From: Planctomycetota bacterium
GTDB taxonomy: Bacteria; Planctomycetota; PUPC01; DSUN01
Length of the DNA: 17,582 bases
Reading direction: 5' to 3'
NCBI GenBank assembly: GCA_016872875.1
Contig: VGYW01000156.1
Coordinates: 1 to 17,582, forward strand
Shown in pieces: positions 1-6,524 of this stretch. The notes under the pieces are model-generated. The model was not told the origin of the DNA, made no database searches, and saw nothing but the letters and a program-made list of their open reading frames with translations. The position numbers and the translations under genes are program-made. Every line of letters begins with the position of its first letter. The stretch's first letter is position 1.

Positions 1-2
1 CC

Positions 3-1031
3 CAGGACCGCGAGATAGCCGTCCGCCTGCGCCAGTGGCGCAAGCCCGTCCTCCTCGCCGTGAACAAGGTGGAGACCCCCGCCGACGAGGCGGGCGTGGG
101 CGAGTTCTCCGCCCTGAGCCTCGGCCTGCCCATCCCGGTCTCCGCCGCCCACTCGCGCGGCATGGTGGGGCTCCTCGACGCGCTCGTGGGCGCGCTGCCG
201 CCGGGCCTGGCGGGCGCCGAGCCAGACGTCGTCATGCGCCTCGCCATCGTCGGGCGCCGGAACGTCGGAAAGTCCACCCTCGTCAACGCCATCGCGGGGG
301 AGGAGCGCATGATCGTCAGCGAAAGCCCGGGCACCACCCGCGACGCCGTGGACGTCCGCTTCACGAAGGACGGCAAGACCTTCGTCGTCATTGACACCGC
401 CGGCGTCCACAAGGAGAAGCACCTCAAGTCCTCCATAGATTTCTACAGCCTCGTCCGCGCCCGCCAATCCATCGCACGGGCCGACATGGTGCTCCTCCTC
501 CTCGACGCCCAGGCGGACATCGTGGACGTGGACAAGCGTCTCGCCGCCGAGATCGCCGCCCACCTCAAGCCCTGCGTCATCGTCGTCAACAAGTGGGACA
601 TTGCGAAGGGTAAGATCACCACGGGCCAGTACGCCGAGTACCTCGAAAAGGTGTTCCCAGTCCTCAGCTATGCGCCGATCACGTTCACCACCGCGCGGAC
701 CGGTCGGCGTGTGTGGCCGACGATAGAGCTTGCCCAGCAGCTCTTCAAGCAGGCCCGGCATCGCGCCCCCACCGCGGCGGTCACGCGCGCCCTCCAGGCG
801 GTCGCGCGAGCACGCAGCCCCGAGCCGAGGCGCGGCCGCCGCGCCAAGTTCTTCTACGCCACGCAGGTGGACGTTGCCCCCCCGACCATCGTGGCGTTCG
901 CCAACGACCCCAGCCTCGTCAGCCAGCCCTACCGCCGCTACCTGGCCAACGCCCTTCGCCAGCGCCTGCCCTTTTCCGAGGTGCCCATCCGCCTCGAGCT
1001 CCGCGCCCGCAAGCGAGGCGCGGCCGACTGA
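3..1031 (+). CDS. der: Ribosome biogenesis GTPase Der (EngA), 5'-truncated by window edge
   Basis: Der is a double GTPase that binds the 50S subunit and is needed for its maturation. The reading frame is open from the left edge, so the start lies outside. What remains is the end of G domain 1 (NKVE G4 motif at 63-74, then SAAHSRG), all of G domain 2 and the C-terminal KH-like domain. In G domain 2 I see the P-loop GRRNVGKST (about 252-278), the G2 region SPGTTRD, DTAG (393-404) and NKWD (588-599). The KH-like domain shows FFYATQVDVAPPTIVAFAND and YRRYLANALR, followed by PIRLELRARKR, as in other Der proteins. The G5 position reads TTARTG instead of the usual SALTG, a mild deviation. GTG at 60 is an internal codon, not the start. 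The gene ends just before a separate promoter, so the downstream permease is probably not in its operon. Confidence 0.95.
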   Translation, partial: QDREIAVRLRQWRKPVLLAVNKVETPADEAGVGEFSALSLGLPIPVSAAHSRGMVGLLDALVGALPPGLAGAEPDVVMRLAIVGRRNVGKSTLVNAIAGEERMIVSESPGTTRDAVDVRFTKDGKTFVVIDTAGVHKEKHLKSSIDFYSLVRARQSIARADMVLLLLDAQADIVDVDKRLAAEIAAHLKPCVIVVNKWDIAKGKITTGQYAEYLEKVFPVLSYAPITFTTARTGRRVWPTIELAQQLFKQARHRAPTAAVTRALQAVARARSPEPRRGRRAKFFYATQVDVAPPTIVAFANDPSLVSQPYRRYLANALRQRLPFSEVPIRLELRARKRGAAD

Positions 1032-1042
1032 CGCATGCCCAC

Positions 1043-1070
1043 TTGACTTTGCGCCCCGCCTGCGTATCAT
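1043..1070 (+). promoter_or_regulatory. sigma70-like promoter of the permease gene
   Basis: TTGACT (1043-1048), a 16-bp spacer and TATCAT (1065-1070) lie 61 bp before the permease start, in the gap after der. The same two hexamers recur at 4247-4275 ahead of another transcription unit. Confidence 0.65.
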
Positions 1071-1131
1071 GCAGCTTCTTGTTTTGGTGAGTGGACGCTT
1101 TGGACTCCACACCAGCCCCCGGAAGGACAGC

Positions 1132-2583
1132 ATGAGCACGGAAGGCTCGGGTGCGAAGGCGGCGGACCAGGGCGGAGGCGTGTCGGCACAGATCGGCCTC
1201 TGGGACGGCGTGAGCATCATCGTGGGCATCGTGGTGGGCACGTCGATCTTCAAGATGCCGCCCTCGATCTTCTCAAATGTCTCCGGTCCTTGGGTGGGCC
1301 TGGGGGCGTGGCTGCTGGGCGGCGCGCTGTGCGTCGTGGGGGCGCTGTGCTACGCGGAGCTGGCGACGACGTATCCGCACGCTGGCGGGGACTATGCGTG
1401 GCTGAAGCGGGCCTACGGCTCGTCGTCCGCGTTCCTCTTCGCCTGGGCTCAGCTCGTCGCCGTGCTCACCGGCAGCATTGGGGTGATGGCCTATGCGTTC
1501 GCCGACTACGCGACGAAGCTGACCGGCGGCTCCCCCTCCCAGGCCGTGGGGTTCGCCATTGCTGCCGTCGTCAGCCTTTCCGTCGTCAATCTCCTGGGGG
1601 TGGTCATCGGCAAGGGGGCGCAGAATGTCCTCACGCTGGCCAAGGTGCTGGGGCTGCTCGGCATCGTGGTGGCCGGCTTCTTCTGGGGGCAGGGTGGGGC
1701 GTTCACGGTCGAGAAGCCGATGGGCGGCCCGGGCTTCGGCCTGGCGATGATCTTCATCCTGTACGCCTATGGGGGCTGGAACGACGCGGCGTTCGTGGCC
1801 GCCGAGGTGCGCGACCACCATCGCAACATCCCGCGCGTGCTGCTCCTGGGCACGGCGGGGGTGATGGGCATCTACCTGCTGGTGAACCTGGCGTACCTGG
1901 TGGGCCTGGGATTCGAGGGGTTGCGCAAAGCCGGACAGGCGCCGGCGGCCGACGTGTTGGCGCGAATGCTGGGCAAGGGCGGGGCCAACGCGATGTGCAT
2001 CCTCGTCATGCTCTCGGCCCTGGGCGCAGTCAACGGCCTCATCCTCACCGGCTCGCGGGTGTTCGCGGCCCTGGGGGCGGACCACCGGGTCTTCGCCATG
2101 CTCGGCCGCTGGCACCCAACGCGCGGCACCCCCGTCTGGTCCCTCGTCCTCCAGGGCCTCGTGGCCATCGTCATGATTCTTGCCGTAGGCACCGTGGCCG
2201 GACGCACCGCGTTCGACTCCGCCCTGTCGAGCATGGGGCTGGGTGTGGTGCCGTGGGAGGATTACTATGGCGGCTTCGAAACCCTCGTGGCCGGCACGGC
2301 GCCTGTCTTCTGGCTCTTCTTCCTGGCGGTCGGGCTCGCGCTCTTCGCCTTGCGGGAGAAGGACCACGGGATCGGGCGGCCCTTCACGGTGCCCTGCTAC
2401 CCGCTCTTCCCGTTCGTGTTCTGCCTGACGTGCGTCTACATGCTGCACTCGAGCCTGACGTATGCGGGCTGGCTGTCGCTCTTCGGCCTGGTGCCGCTCG
2501 CGCTCGGTGTGCCCCTGTACTTTGCCAGCCGCCGGCTGTGGCCGGGGCAGGCCGCCTCGGGCGAAGCCGCTCCTCGGCAGTAG
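1132..2583 (+). CDS. APC-superfamily amino acid permease (LAT-like)
   Basis: This is a 483-residue inner-membrane transporter with about 12 hydrophobic segments, the normal size for the amino acid-polyamine-organocation family. Segment 1 carries the family's broken-helix substrate signature as VGTSIF (residues 35-40). The motif YAYGGWNDAAFVAAEVRD at 211-228, followed by RNIPR, is typical of LAT/cationic amino-acid members of the family. The start is ATG 1132, preceded by GGAAGG at 1121-1126; the longer open frame upstream is antisense-like read-through of der and the leader. Substrate cannot be named from sequence; amino acid uptake or exchange by proton-coupled or antiport mechanism is a family-level inference. 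The methyltransferase-like gene follows after 56 bp with no terminator seen between, so the two may be cotranscribed. Confidence 0.9.
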   Translation: MSTEGSGAKAADQGGGVSAQIGLWDGVSIIVGIVVGTSIFKMPPSIFSNVSGPWVGLGAWLLGGALCVVGALCYAELATTYPHAGGDYAWLKRAYGSSSAFLFAWAQLVAVLTGSIGVMAYAFADYATKLTGGSPSQAVGFAIAAVVSLSVVNLLGVVIGKGAQNVLTLAKVLGLLGIVVAGFFWGQGGAFTVEKPMGGPGFGLAMIFILYAYGGWNDAAFVAAEVRDHHRNIPRVLLLGTAGVMGIYLLVNLAYLVGLGFEGLRKAGQAPAADVLARMLGKGGANAMCILVMLSALGAVNGLILTGSRVFAALGADHRVFAMLGRWHPTRGTPVWSLVLQGLVAIVMILAVGTVAGRTAFDSALSSMGLGVVPWEDYYGGFETLVAGTAPVFWLFFLAVGLALFALREKDHGIGRPFTVPCYPLFPFVFCLTCVYMLHSSLTYAGWLSLFGLVPLALGVPLYFASRRLWPGQAASGEAAPRQ

Positions 2584-2639
2584 CCGAACGGGCCGCTGCC
2601 CGGGGCTGGCACCATGGTGAGACGAAAGGAGTTGAGAGC

Positions 2640-3230
2640 ATGAGACGATGGCGTTGGTTTGGCGTCGCGATGGCGCTGGCCATTGCGGCTGCGCTCTGCC
2701 CCACGGGCTGGGCCGGCGAGGACGAGGAGAAGAAGCCCGAGCGGAGGCCCGACGTCCACTTCGTCCCCACCCCGCACGAGGTCGTGGAGGTCATGCTGCG
2801 GCTGGCCGAAGTGAAGAAGGACGACATCACGTACGACCTGGGCTGCGGCGACGGCCGCATCGTCATCGCCGCCGCAAAGAAGGCCGGCTGCAAGGCCACG
2901 GGCTACGACATTGACCCCGCCCGCGTCAAGGAATCGCTCGAAAACGTCAAGAAGGAGAAGGTCGAAGACCTCGTCACCATCGAGGAGAAGGACATCTTCA
3001 CCCTCGACCTCACCAAGGCGAGCGTCATCACCCTCTACCTGCTGCCGAGCCTCAACGTGAAGCTCATCCCGCAGCTCGAGAAGATGAAGCCCGGCTGCCG
3101 CATCGTCTCCCACGCCTTCGACATGCGCGGCTGCAAGCCCGACGTCGTGGCCACCGTGGCCTGCAAGGACGGCAACGAGCGCAAGGTCTACCTCTGGACC
3201 ACCCCGCTGAATAAGGAAAAGGAGGATTAG
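2640..3230 (+). CDS. Exported class I SAM-methyltransferase-fold protein, copy 1
   Basis: This 196-residue protein has an N-terminal signal peptide: RRWRW, a hydrophobic core to about residue 20, then GWAGE with likely cleavage near residue 25. A compact Rossmann methyltransferase domain follows. Motif I is YDLGCGDGRIVIAAA (65-79) and the acidic SAM-binding loop is GYDIDP (88-93). PTPHEVVEVMLRLA (44-57) is the conserved lead-in seen in a family of small predicted methyltransferases. Export of a SAM-dependent enzyme is odd because SAM is cytosolic; the role may be binding rather than catalysis, or the hydrophobic segment may act as an anchor. The start is ATG 2640 with AAAGGAG at 2625-2631, 8 nt upstream. 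It is followed by a near-identical paralogue, and the ribosome-binding leader AAAGGAGTTGAnAGC is shared by both, so the duplicated unit included the leader. Substrate unknown. Confidence 0.85.
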   Translation: MRRWRWFGVAMALAIAAALCPTGWAGEDEEKKPERRPDVHFVPTPHEVVEVMLRLAEVKKDDITYDLGCGDGRIVIAAAKKAGCKATGYDIDPARVKESLENVKKEKVEDLVTIEEKDIFTLDLTKASVITLYLLPSLNVKLIPQLEKMKPGCRIVSHAFDMRGCKPDVVATVACKDGNERKVYLWTTPLNKEKED

Positions 3231-3244
3231 CGTCTTCGATCGCG

Positions 3245-3271
3245 ACACATGCGCGCTTCGCGCGCATGTGT
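3245..3271 (+). terminator. Perfect 12-bp GC-rich stem-loop after methyltransferase copy 1
   Basis: ACACATGCGCGC, loop TTC, then its exact reverse complement. It begins 14 nt after the stop codon of copy 1, where a terminator would be expected, but it is followed by GGGGG and not a T-run. Intrinsic termination is therefore doubtful; an mRNA 3'-end stabiliser is an alternative. The inner GCGCGCTTCGCGCGC is shared with copy B of the repeat at 15193-15207. Confidence 0.5.
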
Positions 3272-3482
3272 GGGGGATGAATGGATGAATGGATGGATGG
3301 ATGGGTGGATGGATGAGGAAGAGCTGGATGAATGGATGATTGGATGGGTGGATGGATGTCAGAACGACCGACTCTTGCATTCATCCACTCATCCATACAT
3401 CCATTCATCCCGTCTGCGAATCGTCCATCCCTCCACCCATCCAACCATCCTCTTTGGTTGTGGCCACTGGCCGCCTTGGGAT
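3245..3482 (+). repeat. GGATGG/CATCC hairpin element, copy A
   Basis: This intergenic element between the two methyltransferase copies is modular. First comes a perfect 12-bp palindrome with a TTC loop at 3245-3271. A TGGA/ATGG-repeat arm follows (about 3275-3358), then GTCAGA at 3358-3363, then a complementary CATCC-repeat arm (about 3378-3450). A tail with GGCCA..GGCCGC.TTGG.A ends it (3462-3482). TTGGATGGGTGGA (3340-3352) pairs exactly with its reverse complement at 3432-3444. The core, loop and tail recur in the same order at 15193-15317, so this is a dispersed repeat and not a lone microsatellite. It lies 15 bp after a stop codon. Whether it acts as a terminator, RNA stabiliser or miniature mobile element is unknown. 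Confidence 0.85.
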
Positions 3483-3570
3483 TTGTAATCTGGGATTTCC
3501 CAAACCCCGCGCCACGTGCAGAGCGCGGGCCAGGCAATGGCCCTGCCGGGCCAGGAAAGGAGTTGACAGC

Positions 3571-4158
3571 GTGGTAAAGCGGCGTCTGAGTTGGATCTGG
3601 GTCGCGGCGGTGGCCGCCGCCCTGCTCGTCACCGCCGGCTGGGCCGGCGAGGAGGCCAAGGAGGAGCGCAAGCCCGACGTCATCTACGTCCCCACCCCCC
3701 ACGAGGTGGTGGAGGTCATGCTGCGGCTGGCCGACGTGAAGAAGGACGACATCACGTATGACCTGGGCTGCGGCGACGGCCGCATCGTCATCGCCGCCGC
3801 AAAAAAGGCCGGCTGCAAAGCCTGGGGCTACGACATTGACCCCGCCCGCGTCAAGGAGTCCCTCGAAAACGTCAAGAAGGAAAAGGTCGAGGGCCTCGTG
3901 GCCATCGAGCAGAAGGACATCTTCACCCTCGACCTCGCCAAGGCCAGCGTCATCACCCTCTACCTTCTGCCCAGCCTCAACGTCAAGCTCATCCCCCAGC
4001 TCGACAAGATGAAGCCCGGCTGCCGAATCGTCTCCCACGACTTCGACATGAAGGGCGTCAAGCCCGACGTCCTCGCCACCGTCAACAGCAAGGACGGCAC
4101 CGAGCACAAGGTCTACCTCTGGACCACCCCCCTCAGGAAGGAAAAGACCGAGGAGTAG
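3571..4158 (+). CDS. Exported class I SAM-methyltransferase-fold protein, copy 2
   Basis: This is the tandem paralogue of the gene at 2640. It has 195 residues: a signal peptide (KRR, hydrophobic core, GWAGE near residue 26) followed by the same methyltransferase domain with motif I YDLGCGDGRIVIAAA and GYDIDP. By hand count about 18 of some 157 aligned residues of the mature part differ, mostly conservatively, with most change in the signal peptide and near the C-terminus. The start is GTG 3571: AAAGGAG at 3556-3562 has the same 8-nt spacing as in copy 1. The open frame extends upstream through the GGATGG repeat, but that is not coding. A strong intrinsic terminator follows, closing the unit. 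Residue T87 in copy 1 is W next to the SAM loop here, which could alter the pocket. Function is inferred from fold only. Confidence 0.85.
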   Translation: MVKRRLSWIWVAAVAAALLVTAGWAGEEAKEERKPDVIYVPTPHEVVEVMLRLADVKKDDITYDLGCGDGRIVIAAAKKAGCKAWGYDIDPARVKESLENVKKEKVEGLVAIEQKDIFTLDLAKASVITLYLLPSLNVKLIPQLDKMKPGCRIVSHDFDMKGVKPDVLATVNSKDGTEHKVYLWTTPLRKEKTEE

Positions 4159-4189
4159 CCGCCGCGCGGCTGACCCCTTGTGTTCCCCC

Positions 4190-4233
4190 CGGAGCGGGCT
4201 TGCCGGCACTCGGCGGCCCGCTCCGCTTGTTTT
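4190..4233 (+). terminator. Intrinsic terminator after the methyltransferase pair
   Basis: CGGAGCGGGC (4190-4199) pairs with GCCCGCTCCG (4216-4225); inside the loop GCCG and CGGC can form a second short stem. The hairpin is followed by a T-rich run, TTGTTTT, at 4227-4233. It lies 31 bp after the stop of copy 2 and 14 bp before the next promoter. Confidence 0.8.
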
Positions 4234-4246
4234 GGCTTCCCTGCGC

Positions 4247-4275
4247 TTGACTCCGCCGCCGACGCGGGCTATCAT
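4247..4275 (+). promoter_or_regulatory. sigma70-like promoter of the DUF5678-like / protease / oxidoreductase unit
   Basis: TTGACT (4247-4252), 17-bp spacer, TATCAT (4270-4275), placed between an intrinsic terminator and the ATG at 4312. Both hexamers are identical to the permease promoter at 1043-1070. Confidence 0.75.
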
Positions 4276-4311
4276 TCAGGGGGTGGGGCGGGGCGCCTCG
4301 GAGGACCACGC

Positions 4312-4635
4312 ATGGCTGCTCCCAAGACACTGTCCCGCGACCCAAAGGCCGTGGCCCGGCGACAAATGAGGAAACTGGACCTGGAGCTAAGGGCCTTCGA
4401 GCGGCTGAGGCCGGAGCTGCTCAAGACCCACCCTGGCCTGTTCGTGGCGATCCACCACGGCGCCGTGCTCGCCGCCGACGCGGACGACTTCCGCCTCGCC
4501 GCTCAGGTGGAGGACCTGGCACGCCGTGAAGGACCTATCGCCATCTGTAGAGTATGCGAACACGAGAGAGTTGAGGAGGGGGACGAGCCCTTCGTCCACT
4601 TCGACTCTGTCTACCCGGAGGAGGTGGCTGAGTGA
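4312..4635 (+). CDS. Small DUF5678-like protein upstream of a retropepsin-like protease
   Basis: This is a 107-residue soluble protein. The centre (residues 35-80) reads HPGLFVAIHHGAVLAADADDF, then AAQVEDLARREGP and IAICRV. That layout (aromatic-valine-alanine, a short turn, a helix with A.. E, then a closing strand) resembles the small DUF5678 domain. Such proteins are often encoded next to aspartyl-protease genes, as here; both the family assignment and that pairing are from memory and not verified. The start is ATG 4312 with GGAGG at 4300-4304 and the promoter 37 bp upstream; the longer upstream frame runs into the terminator. The stop overlaps the next start as GTGA, implying translational coupling. 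It could be a substrate, inhibitor or regulator of the protease; no catalytic motif is visible. Confidence 0.75.
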   Translation: MAAPKTLSRDPKAVARRQMRKLDLELRAFERLRPELLKTHPGLFVAIHHGAVLAADADDFRLAAQVEDLARREGPIAICRVCEHERVEEGDEPFVHFDSVYPEEVAE

Positions 4636-5126
4636 GGTTCGCCTGCCAGCGTACATTATTGACCAGCTTTCCCGATTTCCCTTACTTTGACTTCATGCCC
4701 ATGCTCGGCGAAGTGCGGCTCCTGACAGTGAGCGGCCGCTTCGCCCGAACAGCCGGGCGGGAAAGACTCTGGCGCGCCCTGTGGGACACAGGCGGGGCCA
4801 TAAGCGTGGTCCCACACGCCTTTATCGAGGAGGTCGGCTGCCAACCAAGTGGCAAGACCAGAACTCTTCGCGCCTTCGACCGTAACTCCGGGCACTTCCC
4901 TTGGTACCACGTTCTCATCGGCATACCGGGCCTAGCCCTGTTCAGAGCCCGTGTCATCGCGCCTGAAGACGAAGACCCGCGTAGGCCGCGCCGACATATC
5001 ACGCTCGGGCGCGACATCATCTCGCGCCTCACACTTCGCTGCGACTCGACGCTGCCGTGGGACATCGAGGCGGTCCCCGACGCGGATTCCAATTGGACCT
5101 GGGAGTACGAAAGGAGGCCAGCATGA
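4632..5126 (+). CDS. Retropepsin-like (clan AA) aspartic protease
   Basis: A 164-residue protein with one copy of the aspartic-protease signature. ALWDTGGAISVVP (50-62) holds the D52-T53-G54 catalytic triplet preceded by a hydrophobic strand, and HITLGRDIISRLTLRCD (122-138) matches the second retropepsin signature, where a hydrophobic-G-R-D segment forms the psi loop. One D-T-G per chain implies a homodimer, as in retroviral proteases; no retroelement genes are nearby, so this is a cellular member. No signal peptide is evident. The start GTG 4632 overlaps the upstream stop and has GGAGG at 4619-4623; ATG 4695 or 4701 are later alternatives that would still keep the whole protease core. Its stop overlaps the next start as ATGA. 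Substrate unknown; the upstream small protein is a candidate partner. Confidence 0.75.
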   Translation: MRFACQRTLLTSFPDFPYFDFMPMLGEVRLLTVSGRFARTAGRERLWRALWDTGGAISVVPHAFIEEVGCQPSGKTRTLRAFDRNSGHFPWYHVLIGIPGLALFRARVIAPEDEDPRRPRRHITLGRDIISRLTLRCDSTLPWDIEAVPDADSNWTWEYERRPA

Positions 5127-6442
5127 CGTTGGCAAAGGGAGCAAGGCTCGAAGGCTCTTCTCGGCGGCACTTCCTGAGGACTTCGGCAGTGGCGGCCTCG
5201 GGCGCGGCGCTGGCTAACTTCGGCGCACCCACCGGCGCCTACGCCCGGGGCGACGACACGATCAAGATCGGCATGATCGGCGCGGGGGGGCGCTGCACCG
5301 GGGCCGCGATGGACGCCATGACCGTGGACCCAGGCGTCAAACTCGTCGCCGTCTGCGACATGTTCATGGACCGCGCCCGCAACGCGCGCAACCACCTCAA
5401 GAAGCAGAAGCCAGAGCAGGTGGACGCCCCCGACGAGCGCGTCTTCGACGGCTTCGACGGCTACAAGGAGGTCATCAAGCACGTTGACGCCGTCTGCATC
5501 GCCAACGCCGCCAAGTTCCATCCCCTCCACACGAAGGCGGCCATCGAGGCGGGCAAACACGTCTTCGTCGAAAAGCCCCACGGCATTGACCCCTACGGCA
5601 TCAAGATGCTCGAGGACGCCCTCAAGCTCGCCGCAACCAAGAAGCTCTGCGTCGTCTCCGGCCTCCAAAGCCGCTTCGACCTCGGCTTCCAGGAGACCAT
5701 GAAGCGCATCCACGACGGCGCCATCGGCGACATCGTGGCCATCGAGGAGAACTTCCTCCGCGCACCCTACGGCGTCTACCGCCGCCAGAAGGGCCACACC
5801 GAGCTCCAGTACCAGGTGAGCAACCAGTACCACTTCACCTGGCTCAGCGGCGACGACGTGCCGCAGAGCCTCGTCCACAACATTGACCGCTCCCTCTGGG
5901 CAATGAAGGAGGAGCCGCCCGCCACCTGTCACGGCCTCGGCGGGCGCTCTTCAATGACCCACGAGGACTACGGCAACGTCTTCGACCACCACAGCGTCGT
6001 TTACGTCTATCCTAACGGCGTCCGCATCTACGCCTTCTGCCGCACCACCACAGGCTGCTACGACGAGACCTCCAGCTACATCTTCGGCACCAAGGGCCGC
6101 TGCAACCTCTTCCAGTGCGCCATCGAGGGCGAGAACAAGTGGCGCTACTCCGGCCCCCGCCCCCCTGCCACCCACGAGGAGCACCGCGCCCTCTTCGCCG
6201 CCATACGCAAGGGCGAGCCAATCTCCAGCGGCTACCACATGGCCCGAAGCACCCTCGTCACCATCATGGGCCAAATGAGCTGCTACACAGGCAAAGCCGT
6301 CACCTGGGACGAAGTGACCAAGAGCGACTTCGCCTACCCCCCCAAGCCCGAGGACTGCAAGAACGACATGGAGCCCCCCACCAAGCCCGGCCCCACCGGC
6401 TCCTACCCCGTTTACATCCCGGGACAGACCAAGCTGTTGTGA
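5123..6442 (+). CDS. Gfo/Idh/MocA-family oxidoreductase with Tat signal
   Basis: A 439-residue predicted NAD(P)-dependent dehydrogenase or related sugar-processing enzyme. Residues 12-42 form a twin-arginine signal (SSRRHFLRTSAVAASGAAL, then a small-residue region), so export in folded form is expected. The Rossmann start is KIGMIGAGGRC (48-58). The family signature EKP is at 150-152 within HVFVEKPHGIDPYG, and the C-terminal domain carries SLVHNIDR. This architecture is very common in planctomycetes, where it is linked to carbohydrate metabolism; the sugar here cannot be identified. The start is ATG 5123, with AAGGAGG at 5111-5117, and overlaps the protease stop as ATGA. That coupling to a protease gene is unusual and may only reflect compact gene packing. 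No terminator is seen before the TIR gene. Confidence 0.9.
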   Translation: MTLAKGARLEGSSRRHFLRTSAVAASGAALANFGAPTGAYARGDDTIKIGMIGAGGRCTGAAMDAMTVDPGVKLVAVCDMFMDRARNARNHLKKQKPEQVDAPDERVFDGFDGYKEVIKHVDAVCIANAAKFHPLHTKAAIEAGKHVFVEKPHGIDPYGIKMLEDALKLAATKKLCVVSGLQSRFDLGFQETMKRIHDGAIGDIVAIEENFLRAPYGVYRRQKGHTELQYQVSNQYHFTWLSGDDVPQSLVHNIDRSLWAMKEEPPATCHGLGGRSSMTHEDYGNVFDHHSVVYVYPNGVRIYAFCRTTTGCYDETSSYIFGTKGRCNLFQCAIEGENKWRYSGPRPPATHEEHRALFAAIRKGEPISSGYHMARSTLVTIMGQMSCYTGKAVTWDEVTKSDFAYPPKPEDCKNDMEPPTKPGPTGSYPVYIPGQTKLL

Positions 6443-6524
6443 GGAGCGGAGAGAAGCGTCTCACGCAGAGGCGCGGAGGGGACAGGGGCCGCAGTGAAGG
6501 ACCAGCCATGGAAGGGCTGGGAGC

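Noticed and set aside
730..1131. N-terminal extension of the permease frame to 730
   Set aside because: The extension overlaps der in another frame and crosses a promoter; ATG 1132 has a Shine-Dalgarno and begins a normal-length APC permease.
3371..3450. Repeated CATCC units as a CRISPR array
   Set aside because: The units are 4-8 bp tandem words without unique spacers of constant length, and no cas gene is present.
3064..4275. 403-codon minus-strand frame and several plus frames through the GGATGG repeat giving (WMDG)n peptides
   Set aside because: The repeats have no stop codons by composition in several frames; the frame runs antisense through the methyltransferase copies and has no start signals.
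4682..5932. 416-codon minus-strand frame opposite the protease and oxidoreductase genes
   Set aside because: It lies antisense to two well-supported genes and shows no family motif.
6455..6485. TCTCACGCAGAGGCGCGGAGG before the TIR gene as a dispersed repeat
   Set aside because: It resembles low-complexity GCAGAG strings I have seen in other genomes, but only one short copy is present here, so nothing can be supported.
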